A DNA stretch of 64,000 bases from Mucilaginibacter flavidus (GCF_024055575.1 NZ_JAMXOE010000010.1:124001-188000), one strand, 5' to 3'. Shown: positions 41,361 to 51,565, numbered from the stretch's first letter. Numbers and translations are program-made. The notes: generated by a model not told the origin, from the letters alone.

Positions 41361-43511
41361 TTAGTTACCAGCTGGTATTGTTGTGCTGCTAAATTTGTTA
41401 TCCAGGGTAATATAATCTGTCAATATCTGGCCAGCTTCGCGTTTCAGGAAGTCCAGGTCTTCGCCACGCTGACGGGTTTGACCTTTTTTAAGCGGCTGCA
41501 GACCCATGGCTACACGACGCTGGTTGTTTTCGTCAAATTGTTTCTTTTCGTCACTATCGCGCTGGTCTTTAAGCTTTTGCTCGTTAAGGGTCACACTTTT
41601 TTCAGCTTCGTGTTTTTTGCCTTCGGCAATGTCTTCCAGCATAAATTTGTAGTTAGGGCTGGTTGCCATGCGTGCATCGTGAAGTTTTGTAAGCTGCGGT
41701 AACACGGATGTAAAGTCGCCGACCTTGGTGTAATCGCTTTTGGCAATTATATCAAACGGCATTGCAGATGGCTCGGTGTCTTCGCCATATTTTTCCATTG
41801 GGATAACCGAAGGGAAAGTAATATCAGGCGTTACGCCTTTATGTTGTGTAGAGTTACCGGTGATGCGATAAAACTTGGCTATGGTTAAGTTCAGCTGACC
41901 AAACACGCTTTGGCTGCCGGTGCTTACTTTAACCGATTTTTTGTCTTTACCTACAAGTGCAGCGGCGCGTTCCAGCATCGATGGCGGGATAACCCTGTCC
42001 AGATCGATAGCATTTTGAACCGAACCCTTGCCATAAGTTTGGGTTCCTAAAATTATGCCACGACCATAATCCTGTATCGCGCCCGAGAATATCTCGGTTG
42101 CAGAAGCACTAAAGCGGTCGACTAAAATAGCAAGCGGGCCAGAGTAGGCTACGCTTGGGTCTTCGTCTTTATCAACTTCAATTTCGTTGTTTGGGTTGCG
42201 TACCTGTACTACCGGACCGGTTTTAATAAACAGGCCGGTAAGGTCAACAGCTTCAAGTAACGAGCCACCACCGTTTTGGCGCATGTCCATTACTATACCG
42301 TCAACTCCTTGTTGTTTTAACGAGTCAATCAATAACTTAACGTCGTGCGTGGTGCTCTTGTAATTAGGGTTGCCCGATTTGTAATCGTTAAAATCGATAT
42401 AAAATGCAGGGACAGAGATAACACCTATCTTAACAATTTTACCGTTTTGATTGTATGTACGGATTTCCTTTTTCGCTGATTCGTCTTTCAGGATGATTTT
42501 TTCGCGGGTAAGCTCCACAATTTTAGGTTTGCTGCCTACGCTCTGGCCTTTTGGTAAAAGCTCTAAACGTACGATTGTTCCTTTTTTGCCACGGATAAGG
42601 GCAATAGCATTGTCAATGCGCCAGCCTACTACGTTCTGGAACTCGCCGCCCGGGCCTTGTGCAACGCCAACAATACGGTCGTCAACATTTACCTGCTTGC
42701 TTTTCTCGGCTGGGCCGCCAGCTGTTAGTGATTTAATGATCACAAACTCATTCTCGATATTCAAACCGGCGCCAATACCTTCCAACTGACGCGACATGTC
42801 GATATTAAAATTGGCTGCGTTTGCCGGGTTAAAATAGCTTGTGTGTGGGTCGATAGACTCGGTAAAGGCATCCATAAACACCTGGAACACATCCTGGTTG
42901 TTTAATTTATTAGCCTGCGATAACAAATTTTCGTAACGTTTTTTCAGTAAATCTTTGCTTTTTGCAACATCGTTACCTGCCAATTTTAAGTTGAGCATGT
43001 CGTATTTTACGCGCTCTGTCCACAACTTATTCATTTCGGCTACCGACGATACATACGGCAGGTTATCGCGGTCGTAAGTAAAGTTGTCGCTTTTCGAAAA
43101 ATCAAAATTGTTATCTAATTGGCTTATCGAGTAGGTCATGCGCTCGATATACCTTTTTTGATAAACGTTGAAAATGTAGAAAGCATCGTTAAGGTTGCCG
43201 ATTTTAGCATCGTCATCCAAAACAGTTTTATACTTATCAAAATCCTGTATGTCCGACGCCAGGAAATAGTTGTGGCTTTCGTCCATGGTTTTTAAATAGC
43301 GGTTGTAAATAACTACCGAAATTGAATCGTTCAACTCAACTTTTTTGTAGTTGTATTTCGATATCAGCGTTGCAATAGTTTTGCAAACAATGCTTTGCTG
43401 CTCGTCGGGCTGTATGTTTTTTACGCCATCAACCCTTAAAATTTTGGCTGGTTTAGCGCTGCAGGCCAGTGTGGCACCAAGCACCAGCACTAAATAAACT
43501 TTTTTGAACAT
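41361..43511 (-). CDS. C-terminal processing (tail-specific) protease, S41 family
   Basis: A 716-residue periplasmic protease, Prc type. Signal peptide or lipoprotein signal FKKVYLVLVLGATLACS, a helical N-terminal part (MDESHNYFLASDIQDF), a PDZ domain (about 245-330, GIGAGLNIENEFVIIKSL), and the S41 catalytic core with the nucleophile Ser in DRFSASATEIFSGAIQDYG and Lys in GTQTYGKGSVQ. A C-terminal helical region completes the Prc layout. It trims or degrades envelope proteins. The start at 43511 places the signal peptide first; the frame extends 14 codons upstream without similarity. Confidence 0.92.
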   Translation of the reverse strand: MFKKVYLVLVLGATLACSAKPAKILRVDGVKNIQPDEQQSIVCKTIATLISKYNYKKVELNDSISVVIYNRYLKTMDESHNYFLASDIQDFDKYKTVLDDDAKIGNLNDAFYIFNVYQKRYIERMTYSISQLDNNFDFSKSDNFTYDRDNLPYVSSVAEMNKLWTERVKYDMLNLKLAGNDVAKSKDLLKKRYENLLSQANKLNNQDVFQVFMDAFTESIDPHTSYFNPANAANFNIDMSRQLEGIGAGLNIENEFVIIKSLTAGGPAEKSKQVNVDDRIVGVAQGPGGEFQNVVGWRIDNAIALIRGKKGTIVRLELLPKGQSVGSKPKIVELTREKIILKDESAKKEIRTYNQNGKIVKIGVISVPAFYIDFNDYKSGNPNYKSTTHDVKLLIDSLKQQGVDGIVMDMRQNGGGSLLEAVDLTGLFIKTGPVVQVRNPNNEIEVDKDEDPSVAYSGPLAILVDRFSASATEIFSGAIQDYGRGIILGTQTYGKGSVQNAIDLDRVIPPSMLERAAALVGKDKKSVKVSTGSQSVFGQLNLTIAKFYRITGNSTQHKGVTPDITFPSVIPMEKYGEDTEPSAMPFDIIAKSDYTKVGDFTSVLPQLTKLHDARMATSPNYKFMLEDIAEGKKHEAEKSVTLNEQKLKDQRDSDEKKQFDENNQRRVAMGLQPLKKGQTRQRGEDLDFLKREAGQILTDYITLDNKFSSTTIPAGN

Positions 43512-43757
43512 ATCTTTTACTTGCTTTAAGTCGGGGGTTTTATAAAACATCAATACTTGTGCCTAAAATTCCATTTACTAATCTAAATACAAAAAAAGAC
43601 AGCTAATGTGCCGTCTTAATAATGAATAACAATATTACAATAATGTTTGTATTGTTTTTACAAAATACACATACATTTTACGGTAATGTTACAAATTTAT
43701 TGTGTAGTTGCAAATTGAATAGCAGGCATTAACTAAGCGAGTATGATTTACCCGCAT

Positions 43758-43782
43758 AAAAAGGTGAGATTCGCACACCTTT
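43758..43782 (-). terminator. Hairpin at the end of the gene at 43781
   Basis: AAAGGTG / CACCTTT with a short loop and TTTTTATG on the minus strand. It overlaps the stop codon of the upstream gene and probably ends its transcript. Confidence 0.65.
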
Positions 43783-44401
43783 ATTCTGCCTTGGTATTGA
43801 GCAACGCATTTTCGGCGTAGCGAACATCGGTTTTAGGAGCGTTATTTTTATTGAGTTTGATGTAAGCCATCTTTTTTTCGATGGTGGCTACATCAGTTGA
43901 AAAGCCGCGTAAGGCTGCCATATCATGCGCTTCGGTAAGATCCTGCTTAGCCTGTTCAAAATCGCCAAGGTCTGATTTTATCATGGCCAGGTCAATCAAA
44001 TTGGCAATGGTGTGTTTATCATCATTTTGCTGGCGCGAGATAATGTTGCTTTGCAGTAAATACCATTTAGCTTCCGAATAGCGGTTTTGCTGGATATAAA
44101 GTTTGGCAAGTTCGCTAAAGTTATAGCTGGCATCGGCATATACCCTGAACCGCATATTGTGCTGGGCATCGCGCATTACCATATTTTCGGCAGCCTCCAG
44201 GCTATACGCACTGCGGCTAAGTGTAATTTTTTGAATTTTAACGGGTTTTAAAGCCATTTTACTATTTACGCGCGAAACAAAATTGATATTGGTGCGCTCA
44301 ATTTCGGGGTAGCGAACATGCTTTTTAAAATCCAGGCGATACCACTGAGCGGATGCCGAAAAGCCATATAAGCAGCAAATAATAAGAAGGGTTATTCTCA
44401 T
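43781..44401 (-). CDS. Secreted TPR-like protein
   Basis: A 206-residue exported protein: signal peptide ITLLIICCLYGFSASAQW, a short basic section, then helical repeats of TPR character (FSELAKLYIQQNRYSEAKWY, DLAMIKSDLGDFEQAKQDL). The function is not known. It lies upstream of the S41 protease on the same strand with its own terminator between. It may act as a scaffold in the periplasm. Confidence 0.7.
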   Translation of the reverse strand: MRITLLIICCLYGFSASAQWYRLDFKKHVRYPEIERTNINFVSRVNSKMALKPVKIQKITLSRSAYSLEAAENMVMRDAQHNMRFRVYADASYNFSELAKLYIQQNRYSEAKWYLLQSNIISRQQNDDKHTIANLIDLAMIKSDLGDFEQAKQDLTEAHDMAALRGFSTDVATIEKKMAYIKLNKNNAPKTDVRYAENALLNTKAE

Positions 44402-44571
44402 TTAATCTTTTGTCCCAAGTTTAAATTAATCAGGTAAAGGTAAATAATTTTCGATAAATGAAAGAATCGCTAAAAATCAACATGTTCACATTCAGCGCAA
44501 ATTCAAACTTATATCAATATATTTAAAAATTACTTTACCCGCACTTAAACGTAAAAACCCAATTATAGTAT

Positions 44572-45894
44572 ATGGCCGGCGCATCAAAAAAATTAGGTAT
44601 CTGGACAAGCACCTCGCTGGTAGTTGGCAGCATGATTGGTTCGGGAGTGTTCCTCGTGCCTGCGGCAATGGCCTCATTCGGCAGTATAAGTTTACTGGGG
44701 TGGCTATTCTCTGCTATCGGGGCATTTTTTGTTGCACGGGTTTTTAGCAGGCTGAGCGAGATGGTGCCCAAAAGCGTCGGTGGCCCATATGCTTATACCC
44801 ATTATGGTTTCGGCGATTTTGCCGGCTTTATGATTGCCTGGGGATATTATATTTCAATAATTACTGCTAATGCGGCTATAACCATTTCGTTTGTTAGTGC
44901 CATGAGTACGTTTTTCCCGATCCTGACTAAAAGCCCGGTGCTGGCTGTTTCGACGGGGTTGGTGGCCATATGGTTTTTGGCATGGGTAAATATGCGCGGG
45001 GTTACCGCATCGGGCAAAATGCAACTGGTTACAACTATCCTGAAGTTAACGCCATTGGTAGTTATCTCCGTCGGCGGGCTGTTTTTTATCAGGCTGGAGA
45101 ATTTTCACCCGTTTAACAGCAGCGGCGATTCCATTTATAATGTTATCAATAAATCGGCTACTATTGCCCTGTTTTCGTTTGTGGGGATTGAATGTGCTAC
45201 GATACCAGCCGATAGCGTGGAAAATCCCGGTAAAACCATTGGGCGTGCAACCATGCTCGGCTTGCTGATTTGCACCGTGGTGTATTTGCTGGGCAGTATA
45301 AGCATTATGGGCATTATCCCGGCGGCGACGCTGGCCAAATCGCCTACGCCGTATGCGGATGCTGCGGCTATCATGTTTGGGAACAACGCCCGCTATTGGG
45401 CCGCCGCGGGTATGGCTGTTGCTGCGTTTGGTGCGCTTAACGGGTGGACGCTTATACAAGGCAAACTACCTTATGCAATAGCGAAGGATAAACTTTTCCC
45501 GGCAATATTTGCACGGCAAAACAAAAAAGGCGCGCCTTTTGTCGGTATAGCAGTGAGCAGTACGTTTGTGTCATTGTTTATGCTGATGAACTACACCAAG
45601 GGCCTGGTGGAGCAATTCAAAATTTTAATCCTGCTGTCGACGTTTACCACTTTGGTGCCTTATCTTTTTTGTTCGGCCGCGTTTATGATTGTGCGTTTGC
45701 AAACCAAACACCTTTACAAGGGTGGCCTGTTTGTTGGCTTGTTAGTAGGCGTTATGGCTTTTTGTTATTCCATCTGGGCCATAGCCGGCTCGGGCCCCGA
45801 CACGGTTTATTACGGCTTTTTATGCCTGATGGCCGGTTTGCCGTTTTATGTGTGGATAGCCTATAAGAAGAAGGTGACCGTAGATAATAATTGA
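44572..45894 (+). CDS. APC superfamily amino acid permease
   Basis: A 440-residue transporter with about twelve membrane helices. The first helix has GSMIGSGVFLVPAAMASFG, the backbone-binding GSGxF motif of the APC fold, and helix 6 region has ALFSFVGIECATIPADSVENP, similar to AdiC/PotE-type antiporters. The substrate is probably a basic amino acid or amine, but no antiporter partner enzyme lies nearby. It converges with the NtrY-like kinase across a word-repeat. Confidence 0.88.
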   Translation: MAGASKKLGIWTSTSLVVGSMIGSGVFLVPAAMASFGSISLLGWLFSAIGAFFVARVFSRLSEMVPKSVGGPYAYTHYGFGDFAGFMIAWGYYISIITANAAITISFVSAMSTFFPILTKSPVLAVSTGLVAIWFLAWVNMRGVTASGKMQLVTTILKLTPLVVISVGGLFFIRLENFHPFNSSGDSIYNVINKSATIALFSFVGIECATIPADSVENPGKTIGRATMLGLLICTVVYLLGSISIMGIIPAATLAKSPTPYADAAAIMFGNNARYWAAAGMAVAAFGALNGWTLIQGKLPYAIAKDKLFPAIFARQNKKGAPFVGIAVSSTFVSLFMLMNYTKGLVEQFKILILLSTFTTLVPYLFCSAAFMIVRLQTKHLYKGGLFVGLLVGVMAFCYSIWAIAGSGPDTVYYGFLCLMAGLPFYVWIAYKKKVTVDNN

Positions 45895-45907
45895 GTGGAG
45901 AAGTCAG

Positions 45908-46056
45908 ATTCAAGAAATCAAGAACCAAGAATCAAGACGCAAAAGCGAGAACGCTGATATGGACAAAACAGGTACACAATAGCCAAAAGTTAGCAAAGCC
46001 TTTCTCAACTTTTAAATTCTTGACTGTTGGTTCTTGGTTCTTGATTTCTTGACTCT
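45908..46056. repeat. TCAAGAN heptad inverted repeat between convergent genes
   Basis: The left arm is ATTCAAGAAATCAAGAACCA then AGAATCAAGA; the right arm is TCTTGACTGTTGGTTCTTGG then TTCTTGATTTCTTGAC. Words repeat every 7 bases with an occasional extra base. Same family as the atpD-atpC repeat. Confidence 0.85.
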
Positions 46057-46060
46057 GTTT

Positions 46061-49000
46061 TTACGCCAAAGCTGCCGGCAAACTGAAGTAAAATGTGGTG
46101 CCCTTGCCCATTTCTGTTTCAAACCAAACTTTACCGCCGGCGTTTTCAATGGAGTTTTTAACAAAGGCAAGTCCTAAACCTGTGCCGGAACTTTTGGTGG
46201 TGAAGTTTGGTTCAAATATTTTTTCGCGCACGTTTTCGGGTATACCGTTACCATTATCTTTTATGGTAAGCAAAATGTTTTTATTTGTTATCATCTGGCT
46301 TATTTCAATTATACCCATCCTGTCGGAAGGGGAGGCCTCAATGGCGTTTTTTAACAGGTTGTTAAAGCAACGCAACAACTGGTCGCGGTCGGCGTTAATT
46401 ATAAACGGAAGTTCAGGGGCCTGGTAAACAATTTTAATGTTATCCATCTGCTTAAAAATGGTAACAGCCTGTGTTAATATTTCAAAAATATTTATCCGCT
46501 CCAACCGGGTATCTGGCATTTTTGCAAATGCCGAAAATTCTGATGCAATGTTCGAAAGGCTTTCTATCTGTTCAACAAACGATTTGCTGAAACGCTCAAA
46601 TTTCTGATCAAACTTAGGGTCCTTGTCTTTCCACGATTTATCGAGCAGTTGCAAGCCAAGTTTTAAAGGCGTTAGCGGATTTTTAATTTCATGAGCAACT
46701 TGTTTTGCCATTTCGCGCCAGGCGCTTTCCCTTTCGCTTTGCGCCAGCCTTTGCGCACTGTTTTCGAGCGCCGCAATCATTTTGTTGTATTCTTTCACCA
46801 AAGCGCCTATCTCATCGTTACGGTCCCAGCGTATCGGTTCGTTCTTTTTCCCGTACGATGTTTTACTTAAACTAAGTTGTATAAAGTTTAAGGGAGCGGT
46901 TATCTGGCGGGCAATAATTACTGCAAACAGGCCTATCGCAATAAAAATTAATGCATAAACATTTATCATAATATTGAGCAGTGCACCTATCCGCTCATTA
47001 TATTCGGCCTCGTTACCAAAATAGGGCAACTGCAAATAAGCCACAGTTTCGTTTGCATTGCGTATGGGCACATACGCGGCTTTATAGTTTAATCGGCCTA
47101 TAATCTCATCGTTCAAAAATTCCGACTTTTGCAGTTTGCCCAGGTTTACAAAGGCCTTTGCATTCATACGTCGGGCCTGCAGGCCAAACTCGTATATTTT
47201 GGGCTGGGTGTTAATCAACTCAGCGCCATTCCGATCGAACAACGTAAGGTCGGCGCCATAGGTATTGGCGAAGTCGTTAAAACTAACCTGCGTTTCTTCA
47301 TTAACACCCGATAAATATTTGTTGAGGTTATTTTCGAACGCCGACGCTATCCGGGTTATTTTTTCGCGAATGGCTTTATCCTGCTGGGTTTGGTATTGGG
47401 TACTTATCGAAAAAAATGTGATAAAGCCCACCGCAATCAGGGTTGCCACTACGGCAAATATCATTGAAAACTGTATGCGGGTTTTATAAAGTACCAGGTC
47501 GAAATTTATTTTGAACGCCCACCCGATGCGGTTGTTCTTTACATTAAATATTTTTATCCTTATCCACAGCCAGCCAGTCAGTAATATTAAAACACTAAAC
47601 AGCAGGAACACAACGAAAAAGAAGGTGACCGAGGTTATGGCAATAAACAGCAGGTTTTGTTCTTTGCTCACCACTATTAAATAGCGCTCACTTGGCTTAT
47701 AAATCAGGTGGTTGTAGTTTGTAAAATACAGGTACCATTGCGGCTTGTTGCCACGTGTGGTCTTGGTTTCGTACTGTTTTAATAGGCCCTTAAATTGGTT
47801 GTTTTCAAGATCATAAACATAAGAGCCGCTTTGGGTAACCAGCTTATTGTCGCTATAAAATGCATACGAGTAATTCTTAAATTCGTCATCGCGGTTAATG
47901 TGCCCGTCGACAAGCAAATCGGGGAACGACATAGTTGTTTGCTGGGGTTTAGATTTTAGGTAAACTACAATTGTCCCCAGCTTTTTATTGTCTTTTGCGA
48001 TGGGTAATATCCCAAAGTAATTTTGAAACCCGAACGATTCATTCTCCTTGTAAAAGTAATCCGACACTTTTAATGAGCTGTATTGCACCATGTCTTTAAA
48101 CACGTTTAACAGGTACGTCTTATCGGCAGAAAGAGGTTGGTCCAGGTCGTCAAATTCATGAACGGTAAAATCATAAACCGACATGGTGCCGTTAAAGTAT
48201 AGTTTTTGCAGCCGGGTTTTAATGTAGTTTGTGTTGTGGATGCTATCTGTAAAGTAGGCAATTATAGATGGGTCGGTAATGATCTGGTGTTCAACTTTTT
48301 TGAAGGTGAAGTCGGCATTTGCATCGGTAGGCGCCTCCAATTTTTGAATAAAAGTTTTGCGCGTGTCGTTTTCCTTTTTCGACTCAAAATAGTTGAGTTT
48401 TATGGCCGACACCAGCGAGCATATTAAAATTATAAACGACAGCGAGATAGCATTTAACCTGCCACTGTGATACCTGTGAGCATAGGCCCGCGCAAAAAGC
48501 AGTATCGCCCAAAAAACATAGAACAAACTAAAGTCGCGGTAATAAGTATCAATCGCGGTTGCCAAAACCACTCCCGAGAGCACCACCAATACCTTGTTTA
48601 AATTAGAAATAGAAAGGCGGCTTATAACGGTTAAAAAAACTTCGATCAGCAGATAGAAAATCAGGAAGCTGAAGCAAAGCATAATTAAGCCCAATACGCT
48701 GAAAAACGACAGGTTAAGTACGTTACTAACGTCAAAGTTAATGCGCGAGTTTACTACCAGTCCGCTAAAAATATTTAGCAATAGCGTTGCTACTGCAAGT
48801 AGTATCAATGTGCCGCCTATTAAAATAGCGTAGCTTGCAGCTTTGCCCGAAGTTGCTCTTAGCAAGGCACGCCGCCTGGTATACAAAAAGCTAACAAACC
48901 AGCAGATTAAGAGTATGTTGAGACACAAATCGCCCAGCGAGGGGTAAGCCATGCTCGATGCATATAGCATGGGGCTAAAAATATCGGCCTTATAACTTAG

Positions 49001-49816
49001 CTCGGGCAAGCCGAAGTAAAGGTTTACCCATCGCATCAGCACAATAAATGTTGCCAGTGTTATTAAACTGATGATAAGATAACCTTTGGCTGCTATGTAA
49101 TTGCATATATTGTTCATTAATACGCAAAAGCATAACAGCGTTAACAGCCAGATGGTTATTTCGTAATAAAAAAAAGAATGGCTAACCTCGCCCTGTTTTA
49201 GCTTTACCGAAAATAAATAGGTTCCGTTTGTACTGTGCAGTTCATAAACGCTTTTATCGGTAAAATCGGCTATTTCAATATTGTTGTCTTTTAATAAATC
49301 AACAGCAAACGTGTTTTGAAGGTATTCGTTCTGGAAATTGTAGTCTAATTTAACCGGGATAAAAAAAATCACCGAAAAATCGCCCTCGTTTTTCCGGATT
49401 ACTTCGTAACGTCCATTAGCCTCCTGTCGAAAGCTGTAACCCTCTTTAATAGTTTCCGGCCTGTCAGGGATCACTTTTATGCCGCTCCAAAAGCTTAGCC
49501 TGTTATTGGTAAGGGTAATAAACCAAATGCTTTTATCGGTAGTAAATTGTTTTATAAGGTCCAACGACAGCTGTGGTGCTGTTGGCAGTGTTTTTAAGCT
49601 GCTGAAATTGCTTTTGTTATTTATAAAGGAGTTAACATCGTCCTCTTTCTGCCGCAGGTTATGCTCAAGAAGTTTGGCAGTTTGGTCGAGATTGGTTACA
49701 GGAGTATACGTGCTACGGACAATTACTGCCGTTAAAAGCAAGCTGGCACACAGTAGCGCCAGCATTAAACGTATTTTCCCGGAGGTAGCCAATGAATTTA
49801 TCTGTAGTGACACCAA
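46061..49816 (-). CDS. Large NtrY-like sensor histidine kinase
   Basis: A 1251-residue kinase, very long for the family. An N-terminal helix (about 16-36) precedes a periplasmic domain (to about 230), then eight or more helices (about 230-480), a second extracytoplasmic domain (about 490-740), two more helices around another sensor region (to about 980), a HAMP segment (ITAPLNFIQLSLSKTSYG), and a HisKA domain with His1042 in AKQVAHEIKNPLTPLKLGL, typical of NtrY. The HATPase domain has LLKNAIEAS, IKDNGNGIP and GTGLGLAFVKNSIENAGG. No NtrX-type regulator lies next to it. It follows fabD on the same strand. Confidence 0.88.
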   Translation of the reverse strand: MVSLQINSLATSGKIRLMLALLCASLLLTAVIVRSTYTPVTNLDQTAKLLEHNLRQKEDDVNSFINNKSNFSSLKTLPTAPQLSLDLIKQFTTDKSIWFITLTNNRLSFWSGIKVIPDRPETIKEGYSFRQEANGRYEVIRKNEGDFSVIFFIPVKLDYNFQNEYLQNTFAVDLLKDNNIEIADFTDKSVYELHSTNGTYLFSVKLKQGEVSHSFFYYEITIWLLTLLCFCVLMNNICNYIAAKGYLIISLITLATFIVLMRWVNLYFGLPELSYKADIFSPMLYASSMAYPSLGDLCLNILLICWFVSFLYTRRRALLRATSGKAASYAILIGGTLILLAVATLLLNIFSGLVVNSRINFDVSNVLNLSFFSVLGLIMLCFSFLIFYLLIEVFLTVISRLSISNLNKVLVVLSGVVLATAIDTYYRDFSLFYVFWAILLFARAYAHRYHSGRLNAISLSFIILICSLVSAIKLNYFESKKENDTRKTFIQKLEAPTDANADFTFKKVEHQIITDPSIIAYFTDSIHNTNYIKTRLQKLYFNGTMSVYDFTVHEFDDLDQPLSADKTYLLNVFKDMVQYSSLKVSDYFYKENESFGFQNYFGILPIAKDNKKLGTIVVYLKSKPQQTTMSFPDLLVDGHINRDDEFKNYSYAFYSDNKLVTQSGSYVYDLENNQFKGLLKQYETKTTRGNKPQWYLYFTNYNHLIYKPSERYLIVVSKEQNLLFIAITSVTFFFVVFLLFSVLILLTGWLWIRIKIFNVKNNRIGWAFKINFDLVLYKTRIQFSMIFAVVATLIAVGFITFFSISTQYQTQQDKAIREKITRIASAFENNLNKYLSGVNEETQVSFNDFANTYGADLTLFDRNGAELINTQPKIYEFGLQARRMNAKAFVNLGKLQKSEFLNDEIIGRLNYKAAYVPIRNANETVAYLQLPYFGNEAEYNERIGALLNIMINVYALIFIAIGLFAVIIARQITAPLNFIQLSLSKTSYGKKNEPIRWDRNDEIGALVKEYNKMIAALENSAQRLAQSERESAWREMAKQVAHEIKNPLTPLKLGLQLLDKSWKDKDPKFDQKFERFSKSFVEQIESLSNIASEFSAFAKMPDTRLERINIFEILTQAVTIFKQMDNIKIVYQAPELPFIINADRDQLLRCFNNLLKNAIEASPSDRMGIIEISQMITNKNILLTIKDNGNGIPENVREKIFEPNFTTKSSGTGLGLAFVKNSIENAGGKVWFETEMGKGTTFYFSLPAALA

Positions 49817-49848
49817 ATGTAACCAAAAAAACAGTCCTAAGTTTGGTT

Positions 49849-49920
49849 TAAGTCTAAAGTCTTTAGTCGCCAGTCTTAAGTCGCTCTTTTTTTGACTTTA
49901 GACTACCGACTAAAGACTTA
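49849..49920. repeat. GACTNNN heptad inverted repeat at the fabD stop
   Basis: Left TAAGTCT, AAAGTCT, TTAGTCG, CCAGTCT, TAAGTCG and right GACTTTA, GACTACC, GACTAAA, GACTTA: exact 7-bp period, ending at the fabD stop codon. Confidence 0.88.
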
Positions 49921-50802
49921 CTCCACAACTGCACTCTCAGTAGGCATATGGCGGTCGACCTTTTTAACCAAGCCCTGCAATACACTGCCCGGTCCAACTT
50001 CTGTGAACGAGGTTGCGCCGTCTTCCATCATGTGTTTAACAGTCTGTGTCCAGCGTACCGGGCCGGTAAGTTGTGCTATAAGGTTATGTTTTATTTGTGC
50101 CGGGTCGGTATATGGTTTGGCATCAATATTTTGGTAGACAGGGCAAATGGGTTCCTTAACCTCGGTGTGTACTATGGCATGCTCCAGCTCAACGCGGGCT
50201 GCTTCCATTAACGGCGAGTGGAACGCACCGCCAACATTAAGCTTTAGCGCCCGTTTGGCGCCGGCGGCTGTAAGTTCTTCGCAGGCTTTGTCAACACCGG
50301 CTATGGTGCCCGAAATAACCAGCTGGCCCGGGCAGTTGTAATTTGCCGGTACAACAACATCGCTTATACGATGACAAATATCCTCAACTGTAAAATCATC
50401 TAACCCTATAATTGCCGCCATGGTTGATGGCTGCAGCAAACAGGCTTTTTGCATGGCGTTGGCACGCGCTGCTACCAGGCGCAAACCATCTTCGAACGAA
50501 AGTGAGCCACAGGAAACTAAAGCGGAAAACTCGCCTAAAGAGTGACCGGCAGCCATTTCAGGCTTAAAGTCATCACCCAAAACACTGGCCAAAATTACCG
50601 AGTGCAAAAATATAGCGGGTTGGGTCACGTTGGTTTGCTTAAGATCCTCTTCGGTGCCTTCAAACATCAAATCGGTAATGCGGAAACCAAGTATTTCATT
50701 GGCCTGTTCAAACATTGCTTTTGCCTTTTCCGACTTTTCGTATAAGTCTTTACCCATTCCTACAAACTGGGCGCCTTGTCCCGGGAAGATGTATGCTTTC
50801 AT
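49918..50802 (-). CDS. fabD: Malonyl-CoA:ACP transacylase
   Basis: A 294-residue enzyme that loads malonyl groups onto ACP for fatty acid synthesis. N-terminal YIFPGQGAQFVGMGKDLYE, the active Ser in AAGHSLGEFSALVSCG, the substrate Arg in RLVAARANAMQKA and the His in GGAFHSPLMEAAR. Full length. It lies 116 nt downstream of folE, with an inverted repeat in between, and is followed by the NtrY-like kinase. Confidence 0.97.
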   Translation of the reverse strand: MKAYIFPGQGAQFVGMGKDLYEKSEKAKAMFEQANEILGFRITDLMFEGTEEDLKQTNVTQPAIFLHSVILASVLGDDFKPEMAAGHSLGEFSALVSCGSLSFEDGLRLVAARANAMQKACLLQPSTMAAIIGLDDFTVEDICHRISDVVVPANYNCPGQLVISGTIAGVDKACEELTAAGAKRALKLNVGGAFHSPLMEAARVELEHAIVHTEVKEPICPVYQNIDAKPYTDPAQIKHNLIAQLTGPVRWTQTVKHMMEDGATSFTEVGPGSVLQGLVKKVDRHMPTESAVVE

Positions 50803-50912
50803 TAGTTGGTTAAATTGGTTGATTAGTTCATTAGTTCATTGGTGCATAGTCCAACAGCATGCAAGTTAAAAAACTTTATTTTACTAATGAACTAATGAAC
50901 CAGTTAACGAAC
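50803..50912. repeat. ATTAGTTC-word inverted repeat between folE and fabD
   Basis: The left has GGTTGATTAGTTCATTAG, TTCATTGG; the right has ACTAATGAACTAATGAAC and CAGTTAAC. The period is 8 bp. It begins one base after the fabD ATG codon (at its upstream side). Confidence 0.75.
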
Positions 50913-50917
50913 GAACA

Positions 50918-51556
50918 TTATCCCAGCTTCGCTGAGATAAGATTTAAAAATTCCGTTCTCGTTTTTTCCTTTAAAAATTCGCCGGTAAATGCCGATGTGG
51001 TGGTTACTGAGTTTTGCTTTTGTACGCCGCGCATGCTCATGCAAAGGTGGCGGCATTCTATTACAATACCTACGCCCCAGGGGTTAAGTGTATCCTGAAT
51101 GCAATCACGTATTTCGTTGGTTAACCTTTCCTGAACTTGCAGGCGCCTTGCAAAAACATCAACCACACGAGGTATTTTGCTTAAGCCAACAACGTGCCCG
51201 TTGGGGATATAAGCCACGTGGGCTTTGCCAAAAAAAGGCAGCATGTGGTGTTCGCACATCGAGTATACTTCAATGTCTTTTACTATCACCATCTGGCTGT
51301 AATCTTCTTTAAACATGGCCGAGTTAAGTATCTCTTTGGCATCAAGGTCGTAGCCCTGGGTTAGATATAACAATGCCTTTGCCACACGCTCAGGGGTTTT
51401 TAACAGGCCTTCGCGCTCGGGTTTTTCGCCAATTTGTTTCAATACCTCGTGGTAATGACCCGATAGGCTCTGTATCAAATCCGGGTTGTAACGGTCGATT
51501 TTTACGTAGCCGTCGGTATATTCATCCCTATCCGGGAAATCGTCGTCGTCCTTCAT
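50918..51556 (-). CDS. folE: GTP cyclohydrolase I
   Basis: A 212-residue enzyme that opens GTP to dihydroneopterin triphosphate, the entry to tetrahydrofolate and queuosine precursors. Zinc ligands are in SMCEHHMLPFFGKAHVAY and IECRHLCMSMRG; KIPRVVDVFARRLQVQERL and the catalytic His region QDTLNPWGVGIV are present. It lies 9 nt downstream of queD, so the pair supplies pterin intermediates from one mRNA. Confidence 0.97.
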   Translation of the reverse strand: MKDDDDFPDRDEYTDGYVKIDRYNPDLIQSLSGHYHEVLKQIGEKPEREGLLKTPERVAKALLYLTQGYDLDAKEILNSAMFKEDYSQMVIVKDIEVYSMCEHHMLPFFGKAHVAYIPNGHVVGLSKIPRVVDVFARRLQVQERLTNEIRDCIQDTLNPWGVGIVIECRHLCMSMRGVQKQNSVTTTSAFTGEFLKEKTRTEFLNLISAKLG

Positions 51557-51565
51557 TGTGCTGGG

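Noticed and set aside
44492..44771. Open frames antisense to the start of the APC permease
   Set aside because: They mirror a clear transporter gene and have no independent support.
49849..49920. CRISPR-like regular spacing in the GACTNNN arrays
   Set aside because: Units are 7 bp without spacers and form inverted arms; there are no cas genes.
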